A DNA stretch of 64,000 nt from Helcococcus bovis. Its GTDB lineage: Bacteria > Bacillota > Clostridia > Tissierellales > Peptoniphilaceae. Each line of letters opens with the position of its first letter. Position 1 is the stretch's first letter. Positions 17,332-27,500 of the stretch are shown here, in pieces. The position numbers and the translations under genes are program-made. Location: the NCBI RefSeq assembly GCF_046035435.1, contig NZ_JBFNFH010000004.1; one strand, 5' to 3'. The notes beneath the pieces were generated by a model. It saw only the letters and a list, made by a program, of their open reading frames with translations, did no database searches and had not been told where the DNA came from.

Positions 17332-17507
17332 AGTAACCTCTTTAATCTTTAATTAATGTTAAAATTATATATCTTATGTAAAATATTTTCAACTATAAGT
17401 GGATAAGTAAAAATATGAAATACTATATGTTGTATCATTTAATTTTATTCAACACATAAACATATTTTATGATAAAATTAAAAATGATTAAAATTTAAGG
17501 AGTTAAG

Positions 17508-18725
17508 ATGAATTGTTTAGTTGGACAATCTGGTGGACCTACAAGTGTAATTAATTCTTCACTTTCGGGAGTTATTCAGGCAGCATTTGATAATAATTTT
17601 AGAATATTTGGATGCAAAAATGGTATAGAAGGATTATTAAATGATAATTTAGTTGAATTTAATAAAGAAAAATTTGAAAATGTAAATGGAAAAGAAAGAC
17701 TAAAAAAAAGACCTTCTTCAATATTGGGTTCATGTAGATTTAGACTTCCTGATGATATGGAAGATGAAATTTATGTTAAAATTTTTGATCAATTAAATAA
17801 ACATGATATATCTATTTTTGTATATATTGGTGGTAATGATTCAATGGATACAGTTTTGAAATTGAACAAATATATGAAATATAAAGGAATAAATTGGGTT
17901 AATATCTGTGGATCACCAAAAACAATAGATAATGACTTAATGTTAATGGACCATTCACCAGGATTTGGATCAGCTGCAAAATTTATAGTGAATACAATAG
18001 TTGATATTAGAAAAGACGTAGATATTTACAAGAGAAAAACTGTTACAATAGTTGAAATAATGGGGAGAAATGCTGGTTGGTTAGCTGCGAGTTCTTTGTT
18101 AGCAAATTATAATAGACGTAGAAAAATTGTAAACTTGGTATATTTATCAGAAATGAAGATAAATAAAGAACAAATAATTGAAGATATCAAAAAAGCACAT
18201 GAAAAAGAAGATAATTTAATTATAGTTATATCTGAAGGTTTTGTTGATGCAAAAAATAACTTTAAGAGAGAAATCGAACGTTCGTATGATGAAGGCTTTA
18301 ATCATCCGATAATTTCAGGAATGTCTAGAAGACTTTCAGAATATATTTATCAACAACTTGATATAAAAACAAAAGCTGTAGAATTAAGCATTGTTCAAAG
18401 AGTAAACCATTTAATAAGTAAGACAGATTCAGAAGAAGCATTTAATTTAGGGTATAAGTCATTAGAAATCTCGAAAAACAATACAAATATGGTTCCGGTA
18501 ATTATAAGAGAATTGTCTGAAGAATATAAACCTAGATATGAGTATATTGAATCAGGTATAATTGCAAATAAAGAAAAAATAGTTCCTGCTGAATGGTTTG
18601 AAACTCAAGAGAAACTTGAAAGAAAAATTATTGAATATGCTTTACCGTTGATAAAAGGTGAAGTGAGTCAAGATTATGAAGATGGTATTTTACAATATAT
18701 ATCACTGGGGGAGATAATTAATTGA
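17508..18725 (+). CDS. 6-phosphofructokinase, probably pyrophosphate-dependent
   Basis: A 405-aa PfkA-superfamily enzyme phosphorylating fructose 6-phosphate. Motifs are GQSGGPTSVINSSL, YIGGNDSMDT, SPKTIDNDL, PGFGSAAKF and IMGRNAGWLAASS. ATP-type enzymes have GGDGS and PxTIDND with Gly where this protein has Asp (GGNDS), and the Lys in PKTID is characteristic of PPi-dependent enzymes (established), so PPi is the inferred phosphoryl donor. AAGGAG lies 6 nt before the ATG. Free-standing, with a decayed region following. Confidence 0.88.
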   Translation: MNCLVGQSGGPTSVINSSLSGVIQAAFDNNFRIFGCKNGIEGLLNDNLVEFNKEKFENVNGKERLKKRPSSILGSCRFRLPDDMEDEIYVKIFDQLNKHDISIFVYIGGNDSMDTVLKLNKYMKYKGINWVNICGSPKTIDNDLMLMDHSPGFGSAAKFIVNTIVDIRKDVDIYKRKTVTIVEIMGRNAGWLAASSLLANYNRRRKIVNLVYLSEMKINKEQIIEDIKKAHEKEDNLIIVISEGFVDAKNNFKREIERSYDEGFNHPIISGMSRRLSEYIYQQLDIKTKAVELSIVQRVNHLISKTDSEEAFNLGYKSLEISKNNTNMVPVIIRELSEEYKPRYEYIESGIIANKEKIVPAEWFETQEKLERKIIEYALPLIKGEVSQDYEDGILQYISLGEIIN

Positions 18726-18886
18726 AACAAAAAATATTATAATATAAAAATTAATTTATAGAAAATTTGTATAGTTGATATGAAAAAAATAAACATGTAT
18801 TGTATACAAATATTTATAATGTGTTTTTAGCTTTAGACTATATAATGGTTAAAGTAATTAGTTTTGAAATAGCGAAGGAATATTAT

Positions 18887-19334
18887 ATGTTAAAATTTTT
18901 TGATTTTTGTTCAGGAATTGGTGGAGGAAGGATTGGATTAGAAAATAATGGATTAGAATGCGTTGGGCATTGTGAAATAGATGAAAAAACTGCCAATACT
19001 TATAATATTTTTTTAGTGATGATAGAAATTATGGAGATTTAACTAAAGTCGATATGGGTAGTTTGCCTGATTTTGAATTTATGATAGCAGGATTTCCTTG
19101 TCAAACATTTTCAATTGTCGGTAAAAGAGAAGGATTTAATGATGAGCGAGGACAAATTATATATTCTTTAATAGAAATTATGAAGCAAAAAAATGTTAAG
19201 TACTTCATTTTATAAAATGTTAAAGGATTATTAAATCATGATAAAGGAAATACTTTTGATATTATAAAAAATAATTTAAAAGCTCAAGGATATAATATTT
19301 ACTACAATGATTTAAATAGTCTTAAATTTCTCAA
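18887..19334 (+). pseudogene. DNA (cytosine-5) methyltransferase remnant
   Basis: The start is intact (AGCGAAGGA before the ATG). The frame gives motif I (LKFFDFCSGIGGGRIGLENNG) and then shifts near 19005. The next frame continues DDRNYGDLTKVDMGSLPDF into motif IV, MIAGFPCQTFSIVGKREGF, with the catalytic Cys. An in-frame stop at 19213 interrupts YFIL-stop-NVKGLLNHDKG. Sequence ends abruptly about 19330, so the target-recognition domain and motifs IX-X are missing. No restriction endonuclease is seen next to it. The gene is dead. Confidence 0.85.
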
Positions 19335-20545
19335 GAGTTCAATAGACCTTTATTAAAAAATGCACAACAAATAATTGGAGTAAATCAAGTTTGGGATAAT
19401 GTTAATTATAAAGGTGAGGGGACTGTAGTTGCTGTAATCGATACGGGTATTGATTACAATCATAGTGCATTAAAACTTGATGAAAATGCTAAGAGTCAAG
19501 CAAGATTTAATAAATAAAATATAAATGATTTAATAAAATAAAAAAATTTAAAGGGGGAGTTTTTATTCTGAAAAAATTCCTTATGGATATAACTATTATG
19601 ATAACAACAAAAATTTATTTGATTCCTATTGTGCAATGCACGGGATGCATGTGTCAGGGATAATAGGGGCAAATGATACTAAAAATAACAAATATGGGGT
19701 TGCTCCAAACGCTCAGATATTGTCATTGAAAGTTTTTTCGGATGACATTCAATATCCTACTACTTTTACAGACATTGGGTTAAAGGCGATAGATGATGCG
19801 ATAAAGTTAAAAGCTGACGTAATTAATATGAGTTTGGGGACTGCGGCAGGATTTAGCTATGTAGATAAAAAATATTATTCTGAAGCTGAAATGATGAAAA
19901 AAGCAAAAGATGCAGGGATTTTAATATCAGTAGCATCTGGAAACGACGGGACTATTAGTGACGGATTTTATGGTGTGGGTATCAAGCCTTTGTCATCAGT
20001 TTACGATACTTCTGAAATTGCAAATCCAGCTGTTGATGAAAATTAATTTGCTTTAGCATCTATGGAAAATGACAAAAAATATGTTTATAAGATACAGTGG
20101 TTTGATTTGAATAATGGAAATGGAAGAAGTAGAAATTTAAGTAAAGAAGCAATAATCAACTTAGCTGTAGCTTTAAAAGATTATAAAACAAATATATCAT
20201 CAGATATATTAGATTTAAAAAAAGGTAAAGATTACTAGATGTATAAATAACACAAAAACTATAGAAGATAATCATATATTTATAAAAGGGTTTGTAGGTT
20301 ATGTAAATTCTGATGATAGTGTAGAATTAGTTATCATTAGTAAACTTGACAATGATGGAAATGAAATTGGTAAACCTGTAATTATAACTAAGGAAAAATT
20401 AAAAAAAGATGATGCCTCTGCTCAAGAAGAACTGCTTAATAAAGAATTAAAATAAATGAAATTTAATCAAAAAAAAGCAACCAGATTTGATGAAATAACA
20501 GATGGCGACCATAAAGATGATCATGACCATGATCATGAACATTAA
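19335..20545 (+). pseudogene. Subtilisin-like (S8, lactocepin/C5a peptidase-type) protease remnant
   Basis: It begins without a start, directly against the methyltransferase remnant, at EFNRPLLKNAQQIIGV, the region just before an S8 catalytic domain. The catalytic Asp lies in VVAVIDTGIDYNHSAL and the His, in another frame, in AMHGMHVSGIIGANDT; frames change near 19517-19560. A stop interrupts NPAVDEN-stop-FALASMEND at 20044. After that the Ser-containing GTSMA region is absent. C-terminal pieces follow in several frames, ending in a His/Asp-rich tail (DHKDDHDHDHEH). Several frameshifts, stops and an internal deletion make it non-functional. Confidence 0.85.
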
Positions 20546-20598
20546 AAAGTAGAAGAAGACAATTTCAAAAGTGAAAAATCAAAAGGAATTAAAAAAAT

Positions 20599-20642
20599 AA
20601 AGAGCCGTTACTAAATAAAAATTTATTTAGTAACGGCTCTTT
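20599..20642. terminator. Strong bidirectional terminator
   Basis: Two 21-bp perfectly complementary arms, AAAGAGCCGTTACTAAATAA(A) and its reverse, with a 2-nt loop and T-rich exits both ways. It ends both the decayed protease region and the convergent PrsW gene. Confidence 0.9.
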
Positions 20643-20646
20643 ATTT

Positions 20647-21453
20647 TTAAATATTTCCATAATTGTTTTTTGGGGTATTTATAATATCTTTTACAAGCTT
20701 AAATAAAAATGCCCAACTTATTGGAATAATTATATAAATTAACATTGGATATTTTTCTACATAAGGGCTGTTCCATATTGCGTGAAGTAAAAATGGCAAT
20801 ATTATCCAAAAATATGATAGATATTCTTTTCTTTTTTCTTTATAAAAAATTAAATAACCTACACCTGTAGTTAAAAATGCATTAAATATCCAGTGACCGG
20901 CAAATGCTGAACTAAATCTTGAAAGTACTTCTGAAAAAATATTTTTACCCTCGATCATTGCTCCCAATATATATGTATAGTCTTCTGAAAATTGATATCC
21001 TAATCCGACACCGATACCAACAAGTAAGATATTAAATATATCTTTTATGTTAAATATGTATATTATAATTAATGCTAATGTAAGCTTAAAACCTTCTTCT
21101 ACAATTACCGGCACAATACTTGGCCCCCATGTATCCATAAACTGTTTATTTTTTATTATTCCTGAAAGTATATCATGAAATTTTATGTTTGCAATTCCGG
21201 ACCAGTGAGAAATTACAAAAAGGCCAAAGAAAATACTTATTAGGAAATAACTAAATTTTAATTTATATTTTTTTGCAGCTATGTATGACATGATTGCCAG
21301 TGGTGCTATGTAAATACCAAAACTTAAAATTGCTAGAAAAAAACTAGACAAATTAGTATTTGATTTTATAAGAGTATCAAATATTAAATATTCTTCTTTG
21401 ATTCGAATAAAAGACAAAATACTTATAATTAACAACAAAATTTTTCTTATCAT
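20647..21453 (-). CDS. PrsW family intramembrane protease
   Basis: A 268-aa membrane protein with about eight helices. PrsW-type motifs in order are VEEGFKL (EExxK), QFSEDYTYILGA, GHWIFNAFLTTGVGY and FLLHAIWNS (HxxWN), the metal or acid active-site residues of this family. In B. subtilis PrsW makes the first cut in an anti-sigma factor (RsiW). No sigma/anti-sigma pair lies nearby, so the substrate is open. GGAGGA lies 5 nt before the ATG. Confidence 0.85.
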   Translation of the reverse strand: MIRKILLLIISILSFIRIKEEYLIFDTLIKSNTNLSSFFLAILSFGIYIAPLAIMSYIAAKKYKLKFSYFLISIFFGLFVISHWSGIANIKFHDILSGIIKNKQFMDTWGPSIVPVIVEEGFKLTLALIIIYIFNIKDIFNILLVGIGVGLGYQFSEDYTYILGAMIEGKNIFSEVLSRFSSAFAGHWIFNAFLTTGVGYLIFYKEKRKEYLSYFWIILPFLLHAIWNSPYVEKYPMLIYIIIPISWAFLFKLVKDIINTPKNNYGNI

Positions 21454-21536
21454 ATATCCTCCAATATATTTATAATGATTATAAAATAAATATATTGAAA
21501 AAATATGTTTAAATTATGTTTGATATAGCGACTTTT

Positions 21537-21917
21537 CTATATTGCATGATTAGACTTTTTTATAGGATTTGGATTTTTAAAATCATGGGAGAGATTTGCT
21601 TGTTTTACTTCCCAATGAATTACAAATGTTAGCACAACTCTTAAAACTACAATTATACCTAATATAATCAATTCATTTAAATCTCTAACTATGACGGTTT
21701 TTATAATTTCTGAACCCAGCTTAAACTCAAGTCCGAGAGCTAAAGCGTCGCCTAAGATTATCTTGGTTTTATTTTCTCTTAAATCAAATTTGTGTTTTGC
21801 AAAATTATAAAGAGCAGCCAAACTTCCAAATGCGATTATGGCGATGCCGATAAGTTCTAAAGCTGTAATTATAATTGGAGCAACAGATGATAAAATATTA
21901 TGTAGTATTTGTTCCAT
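21537..21917 (-). CDS. DUF1622 family membrane protein
   Basis: A 126-aa protein with three likely membrane helices. GDALALGLEFKLGSEIIKTVIVRD is the conserved core of DUF1622, given here by position (residues ~56-79). No biochemical function is known to me. The ribosome site is AAGGGGGA. It is upstream of the PrsW gene on the same strand with an 83-nt gap and could be cotranscribed. Confidence 0.8.
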   Translation of the reverse strand: MEQILHNILSSVAPIIITALELIGIAIIAFGSLAALYNFAKHKFDLRENKTKIILGDALALGLEFKLGSEIIKTVIVRDLNELIILGIIVVLRVVLTFVIHWEVKQANLSHDFKNPNPIKKSNHAI

Positions 21918-22060
21918 TTTTCCCCCTTAATATATAATACACTAATTTTAACATATAACTTTATTGTTAAAAAGTTTTTCACGAAATATTTTGTGCTATA
22001 ATTTTTTCTTAAAATATATTAAGTTTTATAATTTAAAAATAATTTAAATGAGGATTGATT

Positions 22061-23127
22061 ATGAGAATTAAAAATAAGTCTAAAGTATTATTAGTTCCTA
22101 TGGCAGGTCTGATTACACCATTGAACCAAGGATTTGTAAATTTTAATAGGACTGTATATGCAGAAAGTTTGCAAAGAATTAGTAATCAGGAATCAACTGT
22201 AATAGAAGATAATGATAAAAATAAATTTATAGAAGATGTACAATGTGAGATGAAATCTTCAAATTTTGAAAATATAAATGTTTATATATTGGGAAATGGT
22301 TCTGTTATATATAAGGAAAATTTGCCTATGAATAAAATTTCCGATATTTTAGAAGACAAATATAAATTTGTTAAACTAAATGGAAAAGCAATTCACGGCA
22401 TGGCTTTGTTTATAATGAAAAAAGAAGATAGGCTTGTAAAAAATATAGATGAATATAATAAAATAATGGATGAAAGATTAAAAAATATATCAAAATTTAA
22501 AAATATAGTTATACATACAACCTTTTCTATTAAAGATAAAGATTTTATAGAAATTAGATTAAATGCAGTTGGTCTTTCTATGGGAAGGGGTATAAAACAC
22601 ATTGGAATAAATAATGTTAATATATATACCAGAAATTTAAATATAGATAACAGGTTTGCATTTAATATAAGTGCAAATAATAAAGAGCAGTACAATAAGT
22701 ACATTAATTTGAACTTAGATAGAATAAAGCAAAATGATGAAGCTATAAAGAAGATAATTCATGAAGCGGGTTCCAATGAGGAAGGTATAGATGATAGAGA
22801 AAAAATAATAAGATTTATACTTCAAGTAGGGAAAAATACTGTTTATGACAGACAATCATATTATAATGATGATAGATTGTTGTATTATTTGGCATCTGAT
22901 ATTTTTTCTGTTACTGAAAGACATAAGGCGATGTGTTTAGGATTCTCTACTTTTGCAGCAAGAGGATTAAATTTAATGGGCATACCTGCTTATGTTATAG
23001 AAGGGAGAAATGTTAATGGAGAAATTCATGCTACTACAAGAGCCTTTTATAATAAAAAATGGCAAAATCTGAATGGATTGGAAAATATCATGTAGATAAT
23101 TTTGGAAAGTGGGATAAAACAAAGTAA
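22061..23127 (+). pseudogene. Secreted transglutaminase-like protein, frameshifted near the 3' end
   Basis: The frame from ATG 22061 (GAGG 7 nt upstream) has a signal-like N terminus ending near TVYAES, a long basic mid region, and a transglutaminase/cysteine-protease core at residues ~285-345: RHKAMCLGFSTFAARG with the Cys and VNGEIHATTRAFYNKKW with the His. The frame ends at 23095 just after KKWQNLNG, where the catalytic Asp is expected. Moving one frame gives EWIGKYHVDNFGKWDK to a stop at 23125, which looks like the natural tail. So it is probably inactivated by a single frameshift; a natural 344-aa variant without the Asp is less likely. Confidence 0.6.
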
Positions 23128-23820
23128 TTTAAATTTTGATTATCCATTTAAGCAATATTTGATTGATTGTATAGATGGATAATTTTTATTTTAAAATTCA
23201 TAATTATATTTATGTAAGAAGTAAAATGCATTTTTGGAATTTACTATATACAGCCGGTAAATGAATGTAGATGTATGTGGGATTATACATTGAAAACTCT
23301 AATAATTAATATAGTTGTAAATCATTTTTTTTTTTTTTTTTGATAATAGATAAGTTTTTTTGAAGAAGGTATATAGAAAATATTCTTATTTTAATAATCT
23401 GCGAGAATAATATGTTTTACACAGGTATAAAAACAGTGGTATTGTGGTAAAAGATGAATCGAGATTGGGATATATTTAAATCTCAATTTGAAGATGCTCT
23501 AACAAAACTGTTTGGATTCGCATATTTTGAAGTTGTTATTCTTGAAACAATAAGTAGTAGAAAAATTAAATAAATATTGGCAAAAATAACAAGACGAGAT
23601 GGGATAAATATCAAGTTAGGGTAAAGGCTAATCGTAACCATTTGGCTTCTGAAATTGTAGAAGTAGAAAAAAATAAATAATTACTAGTGTATTTACTTTG
23701 AATTTTAATTAATAAATTTGTTATAAAAATATTTTAATTGTAATAAATTTTTTTTTATAGTAACATATATATGTAGGAGTCTACTCCTACTAAAAATAAA
23801 TTGATGAAAGGGGATAATTT
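23128..23820. other. Non-coding stretch with a run of 17 T
   Basis: About 690 bp with no convincing gene. It holds a homopolymer of 17 T at 23325-23341 and short open pieces such as a 39-codon frame at 23454-23573 and a fragment reading RWDKYQVRVKANRNHLASEI near 23600-23680, which may be debris of one decayed gene. The last ~80 bp contain the ahpC promoter region. Confidence 0.5.
23773..23790. promoter_or_regulatory. Operator-like inverted repeat upstream of ahpC
   Basis: GTAGGAGT and ACTCCTAC are perfect 8-bp arms around CT, 30 nt before the ahpC ATG and just after a possible promoter (TTGTAA at 23738, TAACAT at 23761, 17-bp spacer). It does not resemble the PerR box. It could be a repressor site or a 5' hairpin in the leader. 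Confidence 0.5.
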
Positions 23821-24387
23821 ATGGAAAATTTAATAGGAAAAAAATTAGAAGAATTTGAAGTTCCAGCATATGCGAACGAAGATTTTACTACAGTTACAGA
23901 TAAAGATTTAGAAGGTAAATGGTCAATTTTATTCTTCTACCCAGGAGACTTTACATTTGTATGTCCAACAGAATTACAAGATTTACAAAATCACTATGAA
24001 AAATTAAAATCATTAGGAGCTGAAGTATATAGCGTTTCAACAGATAGTGAATTTGTTCATAAAGCATGGAAAGATGAATCAGTAGCAGTTAAAGGTGTAC
24101 AATATCCGATGTTATCAGATAGAGCATTTGTTTTATCTAGAATGTTAGGAGTATTAAAAGAAAAAGACGGACAATCTTTAAGAGGATCATTTGTAATTAA
24201 TCCAGAAAATGAAATTGTTGCTTATGAAATTCATTCAGATGGTATCGGTAGAGATGCAAGTGAATTAGTAAGAAAAGTTGAAGCTGCTCAATTTGTTGCA
24301 ACATATGGAGATAAAGTATGTCCAGCAGCATGGCATCCAGGAGATGATACATTAACACCTGGAAAAGATTTAGTAGGTAAAATCTAA
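23821..24387 (+). CDS. ahpC: Peroxiredoxin AhpC (typical 2-Cys)
   Basis: Reduces hydrogen peroxide and organic hydroperoxides. The peroxidatic Cys lies in GDFTFVCPTELQDL and the resolving Cys in GDKVCPAAWHPGDD; 188 aa is the normal length. AAAGGGG lies before the ATG. No ahpF reductase gene follows; a terminator comes directly after, so its reductant must be encoded elsewhere. A candidate disulfide reductase lies at 54674 but is paired with tpx. Confidence 0.95.
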   Translation: MENLIGKKLEEFEVPAYANEDFTTVTDKDLEGKWSILFFYPGDFTFVCPTELQDLQNHYEKLKSLGAEVYSVSTDSEFVHKAWKDESVAVKGVQYPMLSDRAFVLSRMLGVLKEKDGQSLRGSFVINPENEIVAYEIHSDGIGRDASELVRKVEAAQFVATYGDKVCPAAWHPGDDTLTPGKDLVGKI

Positions 24388-24402
24388 TAAATAAAATTTA
24401 AG

Positions 24403-24452
24403 AAGCTTGTTGTAAAATGATATGAATGTTATTTTACAGCGGCTTTTTTTTT
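24403..24452 (+). terminator. Terminator after ahpC
   Basis: A stem with arms AAGC...TGTAAAAT and ATTTTACA...GCTT around a ~12-nt loop, followed by nine or more T. Confidence 0.85.
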
Positions 24453-24590
24453 GACATCATTTTTAATTTTCATCAAGAAAACGTCAATATTCAGAATAGG
24501 TTTTCATATATTTTTGTGGTAATATAAAAATGAAAGTTTATGTTTTGATATTTTAAATAAAATACATAATCTATACTAATCGGAGGGATT

Positions 24591-27500
24591 ATGCAAAATA
24601 AAAAATACTTAAATATTAATAAAGATTGGAAATTTAAGGAAAGTGATACATTAGAAATCGAAGATTTAACCGAAAAAGTAATTTCTGAATTTGATAATAT
24701 TAATTTACCACATGATTGGAGTATATATAAAGACTTTAATCAAAAGTCATTATCGAGAAATGAAGGTGGTCTGCTTGATGGTGGAACTGCATGGTATGTA
24801 AGAAAAATTAATGTATATGAGTCATTTGCAAATAAAAATATTTTTATAAAATTTGGTGGAGTTTACATGGATTCTTACATCTATGTGAATGGTGCTTTAG
24901 TTGGAAATTACCCATTTGGATATAATACATTTACATACGACTTAACAGATTATTTGTACTATGGAGAAAATACTATTGCTGTTAAAGTTACAAATATGCA
25001 ACCGTCATCTAGATGGTATTCAGGATCAGGAATTTACAGAAATGTAGACCTGATTTTAAGAGAAAAAATATATATAAAAAATAATGGGATTGTAATAACT
25101 ACACCAAATTTAGAATCTAATATTGAAAATGCAGAAACAAATATTGAACTAAAATTGTTCAATTCATCGAATTACATGGAAAATATAAAAGTGAAATTTG
25201 AATTATTTGATGCTGATGGACGAATTGTTAAAAAGTCAGAAGTTTTTGAGAAAATTAAAAAAAATTCAGAATTAAATATTAATGAAACTATATTTGTTGA
25301 AAATCCTAAATTATGGGATATTAAAAATCCAAATTTATATTACTTGAAAACAAGCATTTATATAGACGAAAAATTAATGGATGAAGAATTTACAAGATTT
25401 GGATATAGATATTATTCATGGACTAGAGAAGATGGTTTTTCATTGAATGGGAAATATTTGAAATTACATGGAGTTTGTTTGCATCATGACAATGGAGCGC
25501 TAGGGGCTGAATTGTACGAACAAGCAGATAGAAGAAAATTGCAAATCATGAAAGATATGGGTGTTAATGCCATTCGTACTTCCCACAATCCACAATCCGA
25601 AGAATTTATCAAATTATGTGATGAAATGGGATTTTTAGTTCAAGAAGAATCATTTGATACATGGTTTGGAAATAGAAAGAAAGAATACGACTATAATAGA
25701 TTTTTCAACAAATTGGCAACTCATCCAGATGCACATAATGGTGAAATTTGGGCAGAATTTGATATTAAGAATATGGTTAGAAGAGATATTAATTCTCCAT
25801 CAATTGTTATGTGGTCTATAGGCAATGAGATATTTGAAACTGAACAACCTTATGGTGTTGACCAAGCTAGAAATTTAATTAAATGGATTAAGGAAATTGA
25901 TGAAACAAGATATGTGACAATTGGTGAAAATTCATTAAATTGGAATAGAAATGAAGATGCACATCACGTTAAAATTGCAGGAATGCTTGATACTGTAGGA
26001 TTAAACTATAATGAAGATGGTTCAGATGAATTGTTTGAAAGATATCCAGATTGGATTTTATATGGAGCAGAGACATCATCAGCAGTAAAGAGTAGAGGTG
26101 TTTACTATGATCCACAAACCAGAGATGCAATTGCAACAGGAAATGCAAATAAACCTGATAGAATGTACCAAATGTCAGACTATGGAAATGACAGAGTAGG
26201 TTGGGGGAGAACTGCGATAGATTCATGGATTCATGATAGAGATAGAAAATATTATGCGGGACAATTTATATGGACGGGATTTGATTATATAGGAGAGCCA
26301 ACACCATGGCATAATGAAGAAGATTTGGGGGCACCGGTAAAATCATCATTTTTCGGGATTGTTGATACGGCAGGATTGCCAAAGATGGACTATTATTTTT
26401 ATCAATCTCAATGGTTTAGTAAGAATGAGAAAAAAATAGTGAAAATTTTACCTCATTGGAATTTTGAAGATAGAAAATTATTAAAACAATTTGGAACTGA
26501 TTTAAAAAGAGACGATAATATAATTCCTGTTAGAGTTTATTCAAATATTGAAAAAATAGAACTTTTCCTAAATGGAAAATCATTAGGCGAAAAAGAATTC
26601 AATAAAAAAACTACAGATTATGGATTTGAATATCTAGAAGGAGAAACAAAAAGAGATTTATATTTACAATGGTTTGTTCCATTTGAAAAAGGGAAATTAG
26701 AAGCAATTGCAAAAGATGAATTTGGAAACGAAATTGCAAGAGATGAAGTGGCGACATCTGAAAATCCTAAAAAAGTAAAATTATTAATTGATGAAAATTC
26801 TCAAGAAGGTGATTTGGTATATGTAAGATTTGATATTGTTGACAAAAATGACAATGTTGTACCATATGCAAATAATTTAGTTGAATTTGAAGTTACAAAA
26901 AATGCACAAATATTAGGTGTTGACAATGGTGATGCATCATCTCAAGAAAGATATAAAGTGCAAAAAGACGGTAGATGGATTAGAAAAGCATTTAGTGGAT
27001 CTGGAATGATAATAGTTCAAATTAAATCAGATGATATAGCCGTTTTGAAGGCTGAATCTGATAAGCTTGAAAGTTCAGAAATAGAATTATCATTAAAACC
27101 TAAAAATGCAACATTCATCGAAAATGAAATTTTACAATTGGGTAAAGAAATTTCAAATATTGCTGATGGTGAGATTTTAGAAACTAAGGATATTGCTGTA
27201 TCTATTCAAAAAGATCAAAAATTGCGTTTACCAGAAAAAGTTAGAGTAATATTAGAAAATAAATTCAATTCTTATGAAAATGTAAATTGGAACTTGGAAG
27301 AGTTATCCAATATTAAAAAATTAGGAAAATATCAAGTTCATGGAAAAACTGGAAGTGGAAAAAATGTCATTGCAAATATTAATGTAAATGATTTTGTTTC
27401 AGTTGAAAACTTTAGCTTTGCATTTAGAAAAGGTACAAAGAGACCACAATTACCTAAATTTGCAACAGTTTATAATACTTCTGGAGATATGAGAAAAATA

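Noticed and set aside
23454..23573. A 39-codon frame in the non-coding stretch upstream of ahpC
   Set aside because: No ribosome site and no recognisable family; neighbouring pieces in other frames suggest debris of a decayed gene.
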